The translations under genes and the position numbers were made by a program. From the NCBI GenBank assembly GCA_963556145.1, contig OY744461.1:2356001-2420000 (forward strand): DNA of 64,000 bases, written 5' to 3'. The stretch comes from Hygrocybe punicea. Its lineage: Eukaryota > Basidiomycota > Agaricomycetes > Agaricales > Hygrophoraceae. Below the pieces are notes generated by a model. That model was not told the origin of the DNA. It did not search any database and worked only from the letters and a program-made list of their open reading frames with translations. Below are positions 20,609-30,846 of this stretch, one piece after another (the first letter of the stretch is position 1; each line of letters opens with the position of its first letter).

Positions 20609-21217
20609 ATGTCTCACTCCTCAATGGCCTCGTTTTCCGCCGACACGCATTCGGATATCCAACCCTCGTCGCCTCCGTTGGCCCCCTTGCTTCGCACTAT
20701 TTCCCTACCGCTAGAAGAAGAAGAAGCACCTGTCAGCGTCCATCCACTCCTCGCGGCTCCTGCGACCACCAATATTCTCTATGATTTCTCTCTGCCGATA
20801 ATGGCATCGATAACTCCAGAACATCCGCTTTTTGAACTGACCAATTCGGCATTTTCCACGGAGCCTCCTTGTTGCTCCCTGGCCATTATTTCTCCCCAAC
20901 TCAGTCAGCGAATCCAAATCTCGTGTCCTTCGGACGGATTCATCTCCGTTTTGGATGTCATCAAGGAAGTCCACAGCTTCCTGCATGAAGAAGTGGACGC
21001 AGATGAGTATAATAGGTGGTCCCCGGAACTTCAAAACGAAGTCGTAGAAACCTACCGGACTCGCTGCAGTAATATTGCGGATTCTACCTTGCGTACTGCC
21101 GAGTTTAATGAGGGCATCAAAAGGGTCGACCTCTTGTTTGGCGTTCACATTTTCGCCGGGTTCTCCAGGTCGACCGATGGGCCGGATATGTGGGAGCTGC
21201 ATCTAAGACCATCCTAA
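20609..21217 (+). CDS. DUF6699-like protein, left inverted-repeat copy (202 aa)
   Basis: Intronless frame with ATG in a good context (GAAGCATGTC) downstream of a TATA box. The N-terminal 70 residues are Ser/Pro rich with an acidic run. The C-terminal part has the pattern I associate with the basidiomycete DUF6699 family: FISVLDVIKEVHSFLH, a helix with YRTRCSNI, then GIKRVDLLFGVHIFAGFS and a final WELHL. The molecular function of this family is unknown. The copy at 44729-45337 differs at only seven residues, and other paralogs lie at 32708, 41132 and 43309. No signal peptide or membrane segment is seen. Confidence 0.8.
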   Translation: MSHSSMASFSADTHSDIQPSSPPLAPLLRTISLPLEEEEAPVSVHPLLAAPATTNILYDFSLPIMASITPEHPLFELTNSAFSTEPPCCSLAIISPQLSQRIQISCPSDGFISVLDVIKEVHSFLHEEVDADEYNRWSPELQNEVVETYRTRCSNIADSTLRTAEFNEGIKRVDLLFGVHIFAGFSRSTDGPDMWELHLRPS

Positions 21218-21829
21218 TGAGAAAAAAAACCCTCAAGCAAGTGTTGGCTGTCGAAAAGAACGAAGAACGAATCTCAGTTTTAGAACTACCATTGATATAC
21301 CCCTCCCACCGTCTTATTGTTATTGTCTGGAACCCCCCACTGGCATTGACAAGCATACCTTGTTTATTTCGTCATTTATTCGTTGCCATGATAATCTCTT
21401 GTTTTTGACATGATTGAATACCCTTGTATGGCAACGTTGACAGTCACTGTAATCACTATGTAACGATGATCCCGTTGTTACTGTTGACAACGTTGAACAT
21501 TGACTTGACTCTCAAGTTCAACCTTGTGGCAGCAGATGGGTGTCTGGCGATGGTCGATGCGTACACCAACCACAAGTGAAATCGGCACTCTGGTATATTA
21601 ATCAAGCGTAACTGCACAAGTGTAACAGAACGAGGAACTCATTTGTATTCTTACTGTATAAGTTCAACTGTCCGGATATGTACGGCCGTGCCAACGTCGA
21701 GAATCCGACCACGTCTTTTGCGCTTCCACGGTAGATCGGCGAAACGGACATAAAATCCCGAAGTCGGCACTTTCGAAACCCGCGATTATTCATTGTGCGG
21801 CTTCAAGTTAGATTGCTACAGACACCGAG

Positions 21830-22067
21830 ATGAGCTTTTACGACGTAACCCTGATGCCCACACTGCACAGTATCAGCGTCATGGGTCAGAGGCTTGCTTT
21901 CTATTCGATGGAGCAAGCCACTGGCCACCAATTCTCCGAATACGTTCAGCCAGTAGCCAAAATACGTGACGGTCACAGTTGGAAGTTGGACATTTACGAC
22001 TGAAGCTGGGCATCAGCGGTTCATGGCAATTGTGGACGATGTCAAGGGCATGGTAGCGGCGTTATAA
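21830..22067 (+). pseudogene. Short frameshifted ORF of unknown family
   Basis: ATG 21830 opens MSFYDVTLMPTLHSISVMG...VAKIRDG, which ends at TGA 22001. One frame over, sequence that looks like its continuation (SWTFTTEAGHQRFMAIVDDV) runs to TAA 22065. A single indel near 21980 would join them into a protein of about 78 residues. It begins 20 bases beyond the inner end of the left repeat arm. The family was not identified. Confidence 0.3.
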
Positions 22068-22378
22068 ATGAAGAATTCATTGCAGGCGCTGTCTAGTTTC
22101 CGACTGGTTTCCGTTGCCAAATACAAACCTTTTACGTTCTAGAATTCAAGTATTTATCGTTGTCTATAAGCCTGCGATTGTGGAGCTGTGGAAATATAGG
22201 AAGGGGCAGAGCCAGAAGGGGAGGATGGGGAGTGATAACTCCGAAATTGATCGAAATTTGAGTGGTTGCACCAGGTAACAGGATCTCTGAGCAAGTGTTA
22301 CCAGTGATTGACGTACAACAGCCAGCTATAAGCGAACAAGCATGAGTCTTCCGGATCCCTCTTCCCTACCTCTCTTCC

Positions 22379-23780
22379 CTACATAGATGGAGACCATAAA
22401 ATACGACGACGCAACCGCTTTCCTAGAAGCACACCAAACGACTGCATCTCGATGACATTAATCGCCATTTGTTTCCGAAGATCATCGTATTCTTCTTTCA
22501 GCTGCCTTGGGATAGTGCTGTCGCGCTTCGTCTCTTGCCGAATCTTCTGGATGACTCCGTTTTGCTCTGTGACAAGGATCTCTAGGGCATTATTTAATCG
22601 TTCATCCCCTTCAGCATCGCGGAGCTGCTGATGCATCTCATCAATCTCTTTCTGGAGGTGCACGGCGAAGCGCTGGTTTGCTTCCTGCAAAAATGGCGCG
22701 AGGTCCTCCCATGCTGAATTCCGCGTGTTAAGAAAGCGGGTGATTTTGGCTCCCCGTGAGATCATCGTATTCCAGTGTTTCACCTTAATTTCGGCCTCTC
22801 GAGCTATCGCCGTCTTGTCTTCTTCAACATCCCACATAGTGGTGGTGAGAATGACATTTTTTAGACCATGTTTCCCGCAAAGTTCCTTGAATTCGGAAAT
22901 ATGATGAAGGGGTGTTCCCGATATCCTGTTATCGGAGATTCGGTGGAAATAAAGGATTCCAGACAACGTGACATCACGTTCATAGCTGCTCGATACGCTG
23001 AGCACGGCAATCTATCATACGTAAGAGACAACTGGCCTTGACCTCAGCCACTGTCCAATCATGTCTAGGACCTGCGCATCCGTTGTGGTTGAGTCATCAG
23101 AGCCTGGTGCCTCAACTAAAACGAGATCGAGGTCACATCTTTCAGGACACGGGAACCGGACAATTTTGATTTCCCTGGTGGTGGACTCCAATCCATGGCT
23201 CACTCCATGGTCAACTCCTGTCACCATGTTGATAAACTGTCCATGTTCATAAAGAAAAAGTAATCTGAGGGAAGATGTCACGTTACCGATGTTCTCCCAG
23301 AGCCTGCGCAACCTATGAGCCTAGAATCGCTCGGATAGTCAGATACGACCGCTAGAAGCAGAGTTGTGCTCCTACGCGATGATTACGTCGTCGCCAGACA
23401 ACCTTTCTGCATTCAGGAGACGAGGACCTTGAATAATCCATCTCCACAGCTTCCATGCTGGGCCCAATGCATCTCTAGTAATTGCAACTCGCTAAAGTAG
23501 AATGACGAATCACCGGCTCAACAACGGATACCTCACGACCTGATTTCAATGATGTCACCTTGAAAATGGCCGAATATGATTTCTTTTCAAAAGGTCTTCC
23601 AGAGAGTATCTCGTCAGGTGCATCGAATTTGGTCACACTGGCAATCGGGGCGGAAGGGACTCCATGTGAGTTAGTGAATGACTGCAAGATGGGGATACGC
23701 ACTACGTTCGATTTTCGCGAGACATTTCCTGGAAAGCACGGATTGTCAAGGTGTTCATTCGCACTGAGGATCAATGACAC
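22379..23780 (-). CDS. Divergent AIG1/GIMAP-like GTPase paralog, probable pseudo-GTPase
   Basis: Predicted exons run leftwards from ATG 23780: a 92-residue N-terminal extension without recognised domain, a linker (KLWRWI...LSGDDVIIA), a 34-nt P-loop exon (about 23310-23343), an exon ending in WLR (about 23055-23260) and a long last exon to 22379. The P-loop reads GCAGSGRTS, with Arg in place of the invariant Lys, and the G3 region reads VLVEAPGSDD instead of VFVDTPGFDD. The rest (ILYFHRISDNRISGTPL, VILTTTMWD, long helical tail ending in basic residues) matches its neighbours. Loss of Lys and Asp predicts weak or no GTP hydrolysis. It lies convergent to nothing and head-to-head with the gene at 24344. 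Confidence 0.7.
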
Positions 23781-24343
23781 ATTACTGCAAGCATATTAAA
23801 ATGTTTGTCCTGGTTCGTCTTCGAGAGATAGGAATACTTATTGCCACTATAAAAGAGAATCGGTGAGCTATTGTATGATTCCCCCGAGAAATGCCTGGTG
23901 GAAGTTGAAATGTTCCTCTTTCCGCCATATATTTAGTCCACAACTACCAAACCAGACTGTGCTGTGAAACGGTGAAGGTCAGCAGCAGTTATAATTCCAG
24001 AAGAAGCGTCAATTTCGCCTCGCACTAGAGCTGCGTCAAGCCCCATGTTGAAGGCTGTTGGCGGTCCCGATTTGGACTAGCCCTGGGAGTAAAAACTTGA
24101 AGCACTACTCACAGGTGCACATTGAAGCCGTAAGGCTAAAGCATGCCATGAAACAGGTCAGCACTCAATATTACTGCCTCCTTATCACCCACGCCTTTGG
24201 TCAAGTCATCCCCCTCCGAAGATCGATATCGATTGCGCATAGTTTATCAATAAAGGTACCACTGGCAGCATATCTGCAGGCTCGTGTATGCAGGCGTCAA
24301 CATAGGAACTACCCCTGACCCTTGCGCTCTTCATTCTCCACTC
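23781..24343. other. Intergenic region between divergent GTPase genes
   Basis: No gene recognised. Short frames are present (24058-24318) but have no family resemblance. It separates the starts of the GTPases at 23780 (-) and 24344 (+), so it should hold both promoters; no TATA box stands out. Confidence 0.4.
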
Positions 24344-25138
24344 ATGGGCCTCAGAACCTTCTTTAGAGATGTATTTGCGAGTCGTACAGATGCGAGTGAG
24401 GTATCAAGTCAAGATATCATCATATTGTAGGTTCCGTTCCAACCTCAGCTGCGCGAGAGTCCAATTCCCCGCATTTTAGTGTCATTGGGCCAGCGGGGGT
24501 GGGGAAAAGTCTCGTAGGTCGAAAACTTTCCTGCTTTGAAAGTGCTGATTAGCAAGCTGCAGTTAATCAGTACAGCTACCAGTCGCGGTGTAGTGGATGT
24601 TGGTCACAGCCTCGAGCGCTGTACCACGACCACTCAAGGCGTCAAGTGCCTTTATCCAAACGACAAGCGAGGTCGCCACGTCGTTTTCGTCGATACCCCT
24701 GGCTTTCACCAGGACATCGGGACGGTGGCAGACCTCGAGAAACAACTCAAGGGCTGGATGAAGAAAGCGTAACGTGTCTTTGGTCGTTTCGGTTGCTGTC
24801 TTTATGCTGACCGAATTTCTAGTCGCGTTCGAGAACAAACAGTTTCTGGAGTCCTCTATGTCCACAAAATTTCAGACAAGCGCATCACAGAGCCGCCGGC
24901 GAGCAACTTGGCTGTGTTTAGACGTTTTTGTGGAGAAGGCGTCGCCGAAAAAATCCTCCTAGTAACGACGATGTGGGACCTGGTTAAGCCTGACGATGGT
25001 GACCGCCGCGAGGATGAAATAAAAAAGAAATACTGGAACCGGATGTTAGAGTCTGGGTCTGACGTGGTGCGATTCGACAGGACTGCAGATTCTGTTTGGA
25101 AAGCCGTTGATATACTTCTTGAGCACGACGCCGCATAG
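24344..25138 (+). CDS. Small AIG1/GIMAP-like GTPase (212 aa)
   Basis: Four exons: 24344-24426, 24480-24513, 24563-24768 and 24823-25138, all with GT-AG introns of 49-54 bases, giving 212 residues. GPAGVGKS (G1) is on the 34-nt exon 2, VVFVDTPGFHQD carries G3, and LLVTTMWD takes the place of the usual NKxD/TKxD G4 box. Unlike most neighbours it stops soon after the G domain (WNRMLESGSDVVRFDRTADS..LEHDAA) and lacks the long coiled-coil tail. The TTMW box and the Cys-Thr segment before G3 (ERCTTTTQGV) resemble AIG1-type GTPases. A nucleotide switch role is inferred; partners are unknown. Confidence 0.75.
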
Positions 25139-25414
25139 TAGTAATGTTTTACAACAGCCATTCGATCATTGCATAGTCTCAACACATTTTCATACCCTGG
25201 TTTTGAAGCAAGGCCGACGGAAGTATCACGGCCAAGGAGCGATTATAAACCATGGTTTTTTTTTTTTGCGGATCCACAGCTCCCGTCCTCGCCACAAGGA
25301 TTGTGCTTCAGTAGGACTAGACTCCGAGGGCACAGTAGATATAGGTTTGGTTTACTTGCCAATGTATTGATCGATGACCCACACATCCGTAGAGAGAAGT
25401 GCGATGTGTAAGTC

Positions 25415-26851
25415 CTACATGTTACCAAGTTCTGGGAGCAAGCAATCAGGCATACTCGCACAAAGGAACAACCACTCACTCATGAATCCCAGCGGGGATA
25501 ACAGCATGCGGATGAATCGCTTCCCCAAAGGCAACTTCATCTTTAGCATGTCAGCTATGGTCACCTCGAGCTGTTTTCGGAGACCCTCGTATTCAGCTTT
25601 CAATGCAGCCAAGACTTTCTCGTTCTCAGGTCGTTTCGATTCTTCTCGGATCTTCCGGAGTGTCTGTTGCTGTCTGTGGACGAGACGCTCGAGTGTGGTA
25701 TACAATTCTTGGCCGGCCTTAGTCTCGGGAAGTGATTTATGTAGCTTGACCATCTCGCTTTGCAGCTTGACAGCGGTCCGCTGATTTGCGGCTTCTGTGA
25801 AATGCTCGGCGATCTCCCACGCAGATTCCACTGTATTCTTGTATCGAGCGATAGAGGATCCGTGATCGACCATCACCTTCCAATACTTGCTTTGGAGCTC
25901 CTTCTCCCGTTGGCTTCCCACCTCTTCATCAACCTCGTCCCACATAGTGGTCGTGAGGACGATGTTCTGTAAAGCATTTTTTCCACATAATTCCTTGAAG
26001 ATGCGGAGATTCTTGAGCGGTGTGCCTGCCATCCGATTATCAGAAATCCGGTGGAAATAGAGAATCCCGGAAATTTTGATATTGCGTTCGTATCTGAAGT
26101 CCCGTAGATGATGGTAATGCACGCCACTAGGAGGAGGACTCACGTCGTCTTCAGCCAATACGCGATCATCTCGAGAATTTCCGTATCCGATCTCTTCGTG
26201 TCGTCAAAGCCAGGGGTATCAACGAAGACGACGTCTTGATCACTTTTCTCAACAAAAGTGACCCTGATAATCCCAATGTCGACAGTGCATGACTCCAATT
26301 CATCACCAACACCGGTGTCGAATCCTGTTGCCATTTTGATATACTACCTCTAAGTTAGCGAATCAAATGGTAATGATGCACACGATTACCAGTGAGCTTA
26401 CCGAGCTTTTACCAGATCCAGTTGGTCCCATTACCCTGGAGAGGAATAGGGATTGTGTCCTACAATCTGAGGTTACGCAAACTGACTCACGCAATAATGA
26501 CATCGTCAGCAGATAGTTTGTCTGAGTTGATAGAATCACTCTTCAGTCCTAGTTTCCACAACTTCTTTGCAGAACGGCCAGCCTTTCCTCCTCGCTGAGG
26601 CACTGTGAGGTTAATTACAATATGCAGACTCTTAATAGTCTTTACCTTGCGCATTCCATCGAAAAAGCTTGCCGCTCCTGGCTGCTTATCTGAGCTTCTG
26701 TCATGATGATATTCGTCTCCCTGTGTCTGAGCACCGGGACCTTTGGTTCCTTCAACTGCGGGGGAAAATGCAGAATGACTAGAAAGATATCCCGAAGGAA
26801 TCAGAGAGCCCCCTTCCCATCAGGACCGGGAGAAACAAACTTGGATGTCAT
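25415..26851 (-). CDS. AIG1/GIMAP-like GTPase with coiled-coil tail
   Basis: A model from ATG 26851 (MTSKFVSP) uses several short introns. The P-loop exon is 26435-26402, exactly 34 nt, encoding VMGPTGSGKSS. The next exon carries VFVDTPGFDDTKRSD. The last large exon begins at the YERNIKISGILYFHRISDNR segment and has IVLTTTMWDEVDEE as G4. A helical tail of about 150 residues, rich in Glu, Lys and Gln (LVHRQQQTLRKIREES), is probably a coiled coil and ends in a basic, hydrophobic patch (GKRFIRMLLSPLGFM) that might touch membranes. The stop is at 25415, with a possible small last intron. The first exon is the least certain part. Confidence 0.75.
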
Positions 26852-27388
26852 ACTAATCAGTGCGTGACGGTCTGTGGAATTGTTGCTTGCAGAACTTGAA
26901 AAAGAAAGATAAGCGTGGTGAGACTCCAACGGAGCGAGTTTCTACAAGCCATCCCCACAACCCACGCGTAATTGCGCTAGCGGTGACACGAAAGAGGAGA
27001 GGACCTCATGTTTGCTCATGTGAGCCACGTACATATGGCATGGCTAACACGCCCATTCCGTGGCCGGTAAAAACTCACCCACCATCTTGTCGACTTTCAT
27101 CGATAAGCCGCACCACGTACTCGAACCCATGGCATCGAGATGAGGTAGGGCCACAGCAATTTGAGTACAGCCTCGTTGTGTGAACAACCAGGGGTGGTTC
27201 AGGATCCCGTAGTGGCATTGGGGCACATTATGGCTATCTGGGTTCTGGGAGACAAGCGCTCCCCTCTCGCAATATAACAACGTGGCAGAGCGTAAGGCTC
27301 CGACAACGATTCACCATTTTCCACCAACGAAGGTAGTAAGTTTGACCACGTCAATGGTGTTTTTTTCTGCAACGTTATCGCTTCCCAG
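26852..27388. other. Intergenic region between divergent GTPase genes
   Basis: No gene recognised. It separates the head-to-head GTPases starting at 26851 (-) and 27389 (+). A pyrimidine-rich tract (TTTTTTTCTGC, about 27359-27370) lies just before the second start. Confidence 0.4.
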
Positions 27389-29338
27389 ATGTTTCCCAAC
27401 CGTCAGACACGGCCAGACACCAGGGAAGACGCCAACCCCCTTCAGTCCGCTGTCCAGCCCATTACAAGCACTCCTGATCAACCATCTCATTTATTTTCCA
27501 AGGAGGACGTCATAATAGCGTAAGTTTTTCAGTATATTTTGTTAGGCTGTATTAACCAACCTCGCGCTAGCGTCATGGGGCCGACAGGAGCTGGGAAGAG
27601 CTCAGTGGGCACTTGTGCTTTCTTCAACGCTAGTCGGCTAACCGCTGCACAGTTTATTAATATAGCGACGGGCCAAGAGGGCACTGCCATTGGACACGGT
27701 ATGGATTCCTGTACCCAAGAAGTCCAGGCAATAAGATGTCGCCACTCCGGCACAAGTCAGAGTAACTTTGTCTTCGTTGATACTCCTGGTTTTGACGATA
27801 CCAATATAACGGATGCGGATATTTTGGAGTCCGTCGCCGGGTGGTTAACGAAAACGTAGCAGTTTCTCCTTGATACCTCGTCTCTTGATTCACTGTTATA
27901 TTTCGCAGCTATGAACATGGGATTACTCTCACAGGCCTCCTTTTTCTCCACCGCATTACAGATAACAGGATGGCTGGGACACCCTTAAAAAATCTCAAGA
28001 TGTTCGAGAAGCTTTGTGGAAAGGGTGGACTTAAAAACGTGATTCTCACCACAACGATGTGGGACGGTGTCGACCAGATTACCGGATCACAGCGCGAAGC
28101 TGAGTTGAGACGGGATTACTGGGGGTCGATGATCAATGTTGGATCTAGGATAGCCCGTTTTTCTTACACCCAGGAGTCCGCCTGGGAGATCGTGGGCCTG
28201 TTTAACGGTACCCGCCAGCCGTTGCGACTCCAGGTGGAGATGGTGGATGAGGGCAAGGAACTTTCGCGAACGGCTGCTGGCTCAGTTGTTTTTCAATGGT
28301 TGGAGGATCTCATCGCACAGATCCGACAGTTCATTGAAAAAATTGAATACGGATTACAAAGAGCTTTAAACAGCGGTCAATTTTCGGTAGCTGAGGCGGG
28401 AGAACAGGAGAGATTGGTTGAGATGGAAAGGCTCACGCAGGCCAACCGCCAGAGGGACAAGTTGAGGGGTGGAGCATCGCAAGGCCGTTTTTACACTACG
28501 GTGAGAAAGGTCATACATCAAACACACCGATCTTCGTCACCTCAGCCATTCAAATCTTCGCTGTCTCTTCCCCCGTCGATATCTGAGAGTGGATCATCGT
28601 TGTCTCTTCCTGCTTCGGTCATGTCAGAAGCGGATTCTGTTGACTTGAACCACAAAACACTCGCTGTAACTCTCACTACCCTCAGGCATGCAAGGGATGT
28701 TGCCGATATGGCCTCAGTACCGGGTCTTAAAGGCGCAGTATCATTGGCATTGACAATTGCAGAATCTGTCGAGGTAAGTTCTTATGCCTGGGAACGACCA
28801 TCTTCTCAGTCTCCGCTTTGACAGGCGGAGCATAGGACACAAGACGGTCTCGTCGCTGTCGCCCACAACGCCAGTCGGCTTCTTTCTGCAATCTCTGAGT
28901 ATGTGCAAGCGAGTCAGATACCAGGTGATGTAGCGAAGCCTGTGGGCGAACTTGTTCAGTAAGTGGGCACAACTTTTTGCCTCGATGATTTCCGATGCAT
29001 TTTCCTAGAGAGCTCAAACGTGTCCAAAGGATCGTAAGAAAGGTTACTTCACCAAACCGTTGGCGAGTCAGCCACTACGTCCTTCAGCCTGCCGAAGAAG
29101 GACTGGTGATGAAGTGCAATCAACGCATTGAGTTTGCTTATCGCATTTTCGAGGTGCTTTTTACTGTCTGCTGCGCTTGATTAATATTTATCCACGTTCT
29201 TAGATGAAATGTGCACTTGACAACCGTCGAGCTCTCGAGGCCATGGGCCAACACATCGCGCAACTTCACAGTCAACTCGATTCCGTGGATGGATCTACGT
29301 TAATGTCATGTAATCATCTGAATCGCTCGGAGGTGTGA
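27389..29338 (+). CDS. GTPase fused to a HeLo/MLKL-like four-helix bundle (548 aa)
   Basis: Seven exons (27389-27519, 27571-27604, 27653-27855, 27909-28773, 28825-28958, 29009-29153, 29204-29338) join in frame to 548 residues. G1 is GPTGAGKS at 47-54, G3 is FVDTPGFDD at about 96-104, and the G4-like box is LTTTMWD at about 169-175. A Ser-rich linker (about 305-365) leads to a C-terminal module, about 374-525. It contains RDVADMASVPGLKGAVSLAL and ALTIAESVE followed by amphipathic helices, the signature I know from fungal MLKL/HeLo-like N-terminal bundles of NLR proteins, where the bundle permeabilises membranes or adapts signalling. Here the bundle is C-terminal and replaces the tail of its paralogs. 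A GTP-gated cell-death or defence role is inferred. Confidence 0.75.
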
Positions 29339-29663
29339 ATATCCCCTCAACTCCGATCATATGTCCATGTATGTTCTATATGGAAGTTGAGGCGATCTTA
29401 CGTTCGGAGTATCTTTCTTGTACAAATTTTTCGTGCTGTCTGCCGGCTTCCTGGTTAGATCGGTTTCATAATAGGTTTCGCCGGTCGAGGGATCGGAATA
29501 TGGCCTAGCCCGAATTGTCATAAGGTGTCGCCGTTCTCGCCACGGCTTGACAGCATGGTGCCTCATGTAACCCTGCACCAACCACCCAATCCCGAGTACG
29601 CAGATATGTACATGAAGCCAACGAGCTAGTTCTCATTACCGTTCTACATTATCCATAACCACA

Positions 29664-30479
29664 ATGGCATTACTCAAGCGCATCGTACACGGTCTATTTG
29701 CGGTGAAAGTCGACGAAATCACCAGCGAGGATAGAGTAATCATGTAAGATTTTTTTGCCATATACGCGGAGAGTGGATCTGACTCTAGTCTAGAGTGCTC
29801 GGCCCTACAGGAGCTGGGAAAAGTGCGGTAAGCGGTCGAGTGTAAGGAATTGGTGGGTTAACCAACTTGATTCAGTTCATCAACGCTGCGGCTGGAGAAA
29901 ATATCGTACGTGTTGGCCGCAGCCTTCAATCGTGCACCGGGAAAGTCCAAGGTTACAAATATACCCGAACCGATGACAAGGGCGGCCACCACTACATTTT
30001 CGTGGATACCCCTGGATTCGATCATAGCCACAAGGCGCCAGAGAAAATAAGCAGGGATATCGTGCGGTGGATTAAGTCGGCGTGAGTGACCCTGACAGTC
30101 GGATTCGTTGTGGAGATCCTGAGTCATTTTTGAAAGCACGAGAAGGAACGTTGAAGTGGCTGGAGTCCTCTACCTGCACCGAATATCCGACCTTCGCCTG
30201 ACGCAATCGTTATCACCTGTTACAAACCTTCTGAATTTTCAGCACTTATGCGGTGGGACCATCGAGAACAAGGTTGTTCTTGTGACGACTATGTGGAAGC
30301 AAGACGACCAAAAGATGGAAAACCGCGAAAAAAACATAAAAGAATCGATCCTAGGCTGGAAAGGGATGATGGATATCGGATCTGATATGACCAGATTTTA
30401 TGGCACACCTGAGTCTGCCTGGAACGCTATTAGACTTGTGTTGGGGATAGGGAGCTCGAGAGGAATGTCCAAGCCTTAG
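29664..30479 (+). CDS. AIG1/GIMAP-like GTPase (220 aa), possibly truncated
   Basis: Four exons (29664-29743, 29794-29827, 29876-30081, 30137-30479) encode 220 residues. G1 is LGPTGAGKSA, on the 34-nt exon; G3 is IFVDTPGFDHSHK; the G4-like box is VLVTTMWKQD. The stop at 30477-30479 cuts the usual tail. One frame over, codons from about 30453 continue for some 90 residues without a stop (ERNVQALERLLLTQSYHP...), so a recent frameshift may have removed a longer C-terminus. It is transcribed in the same direction as its neighbours at 27389 and 30847. Confidence 0.7.
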
Positions 30480-30846
30480 AAAGGCTACTTCTTACGCAGT
30501 CTTACCATCCAACCTACGACGGCCACGATATATTTGGCCTTGCTCCTGGCCCTCAACAGGTCACAGTAGCAGCGTACTGCAAGCATCCTGCCCGCCTTGT
30601 CGTGCTGCAACAAGTCGACTCACACCTGGCCCAATGTGTCATCCAGAACACAAACACGCCGTCTCAGACAGGTATTCATCAACGAGAATATCTGCTGTTT
30701 GACACGAGTTCAAGTTGCCAGTGTTAGAAGTACACTGTCAGCCTGCATGATTTGCGCTTCACCCTCGTGCTTTCCCTCTTGGCATGTTTTCCGAGTTGTG
30801 ACCCTCTTAATCCATTCCAATTCTACCCATCTTCCCCCCGTTACCA

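Larger units (their letters stand above)
19536..21810. repeat. Left arm of a 2.3 kb inverted repeat
   Basis: This segment is the reverse complement of 44121-46434 with modest divergence and some indels. Homology starts at GAAGAATC.CGGACC and ends at TGCGGCTTCAA. It contains one complete DUF6699 gene (20609-21217). The part 19536-20500 has no open frame conserved between the two copies; a 206-codon minus-strand frame here (19492-20112) is broken in the other arm. Confidence 0.9.
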
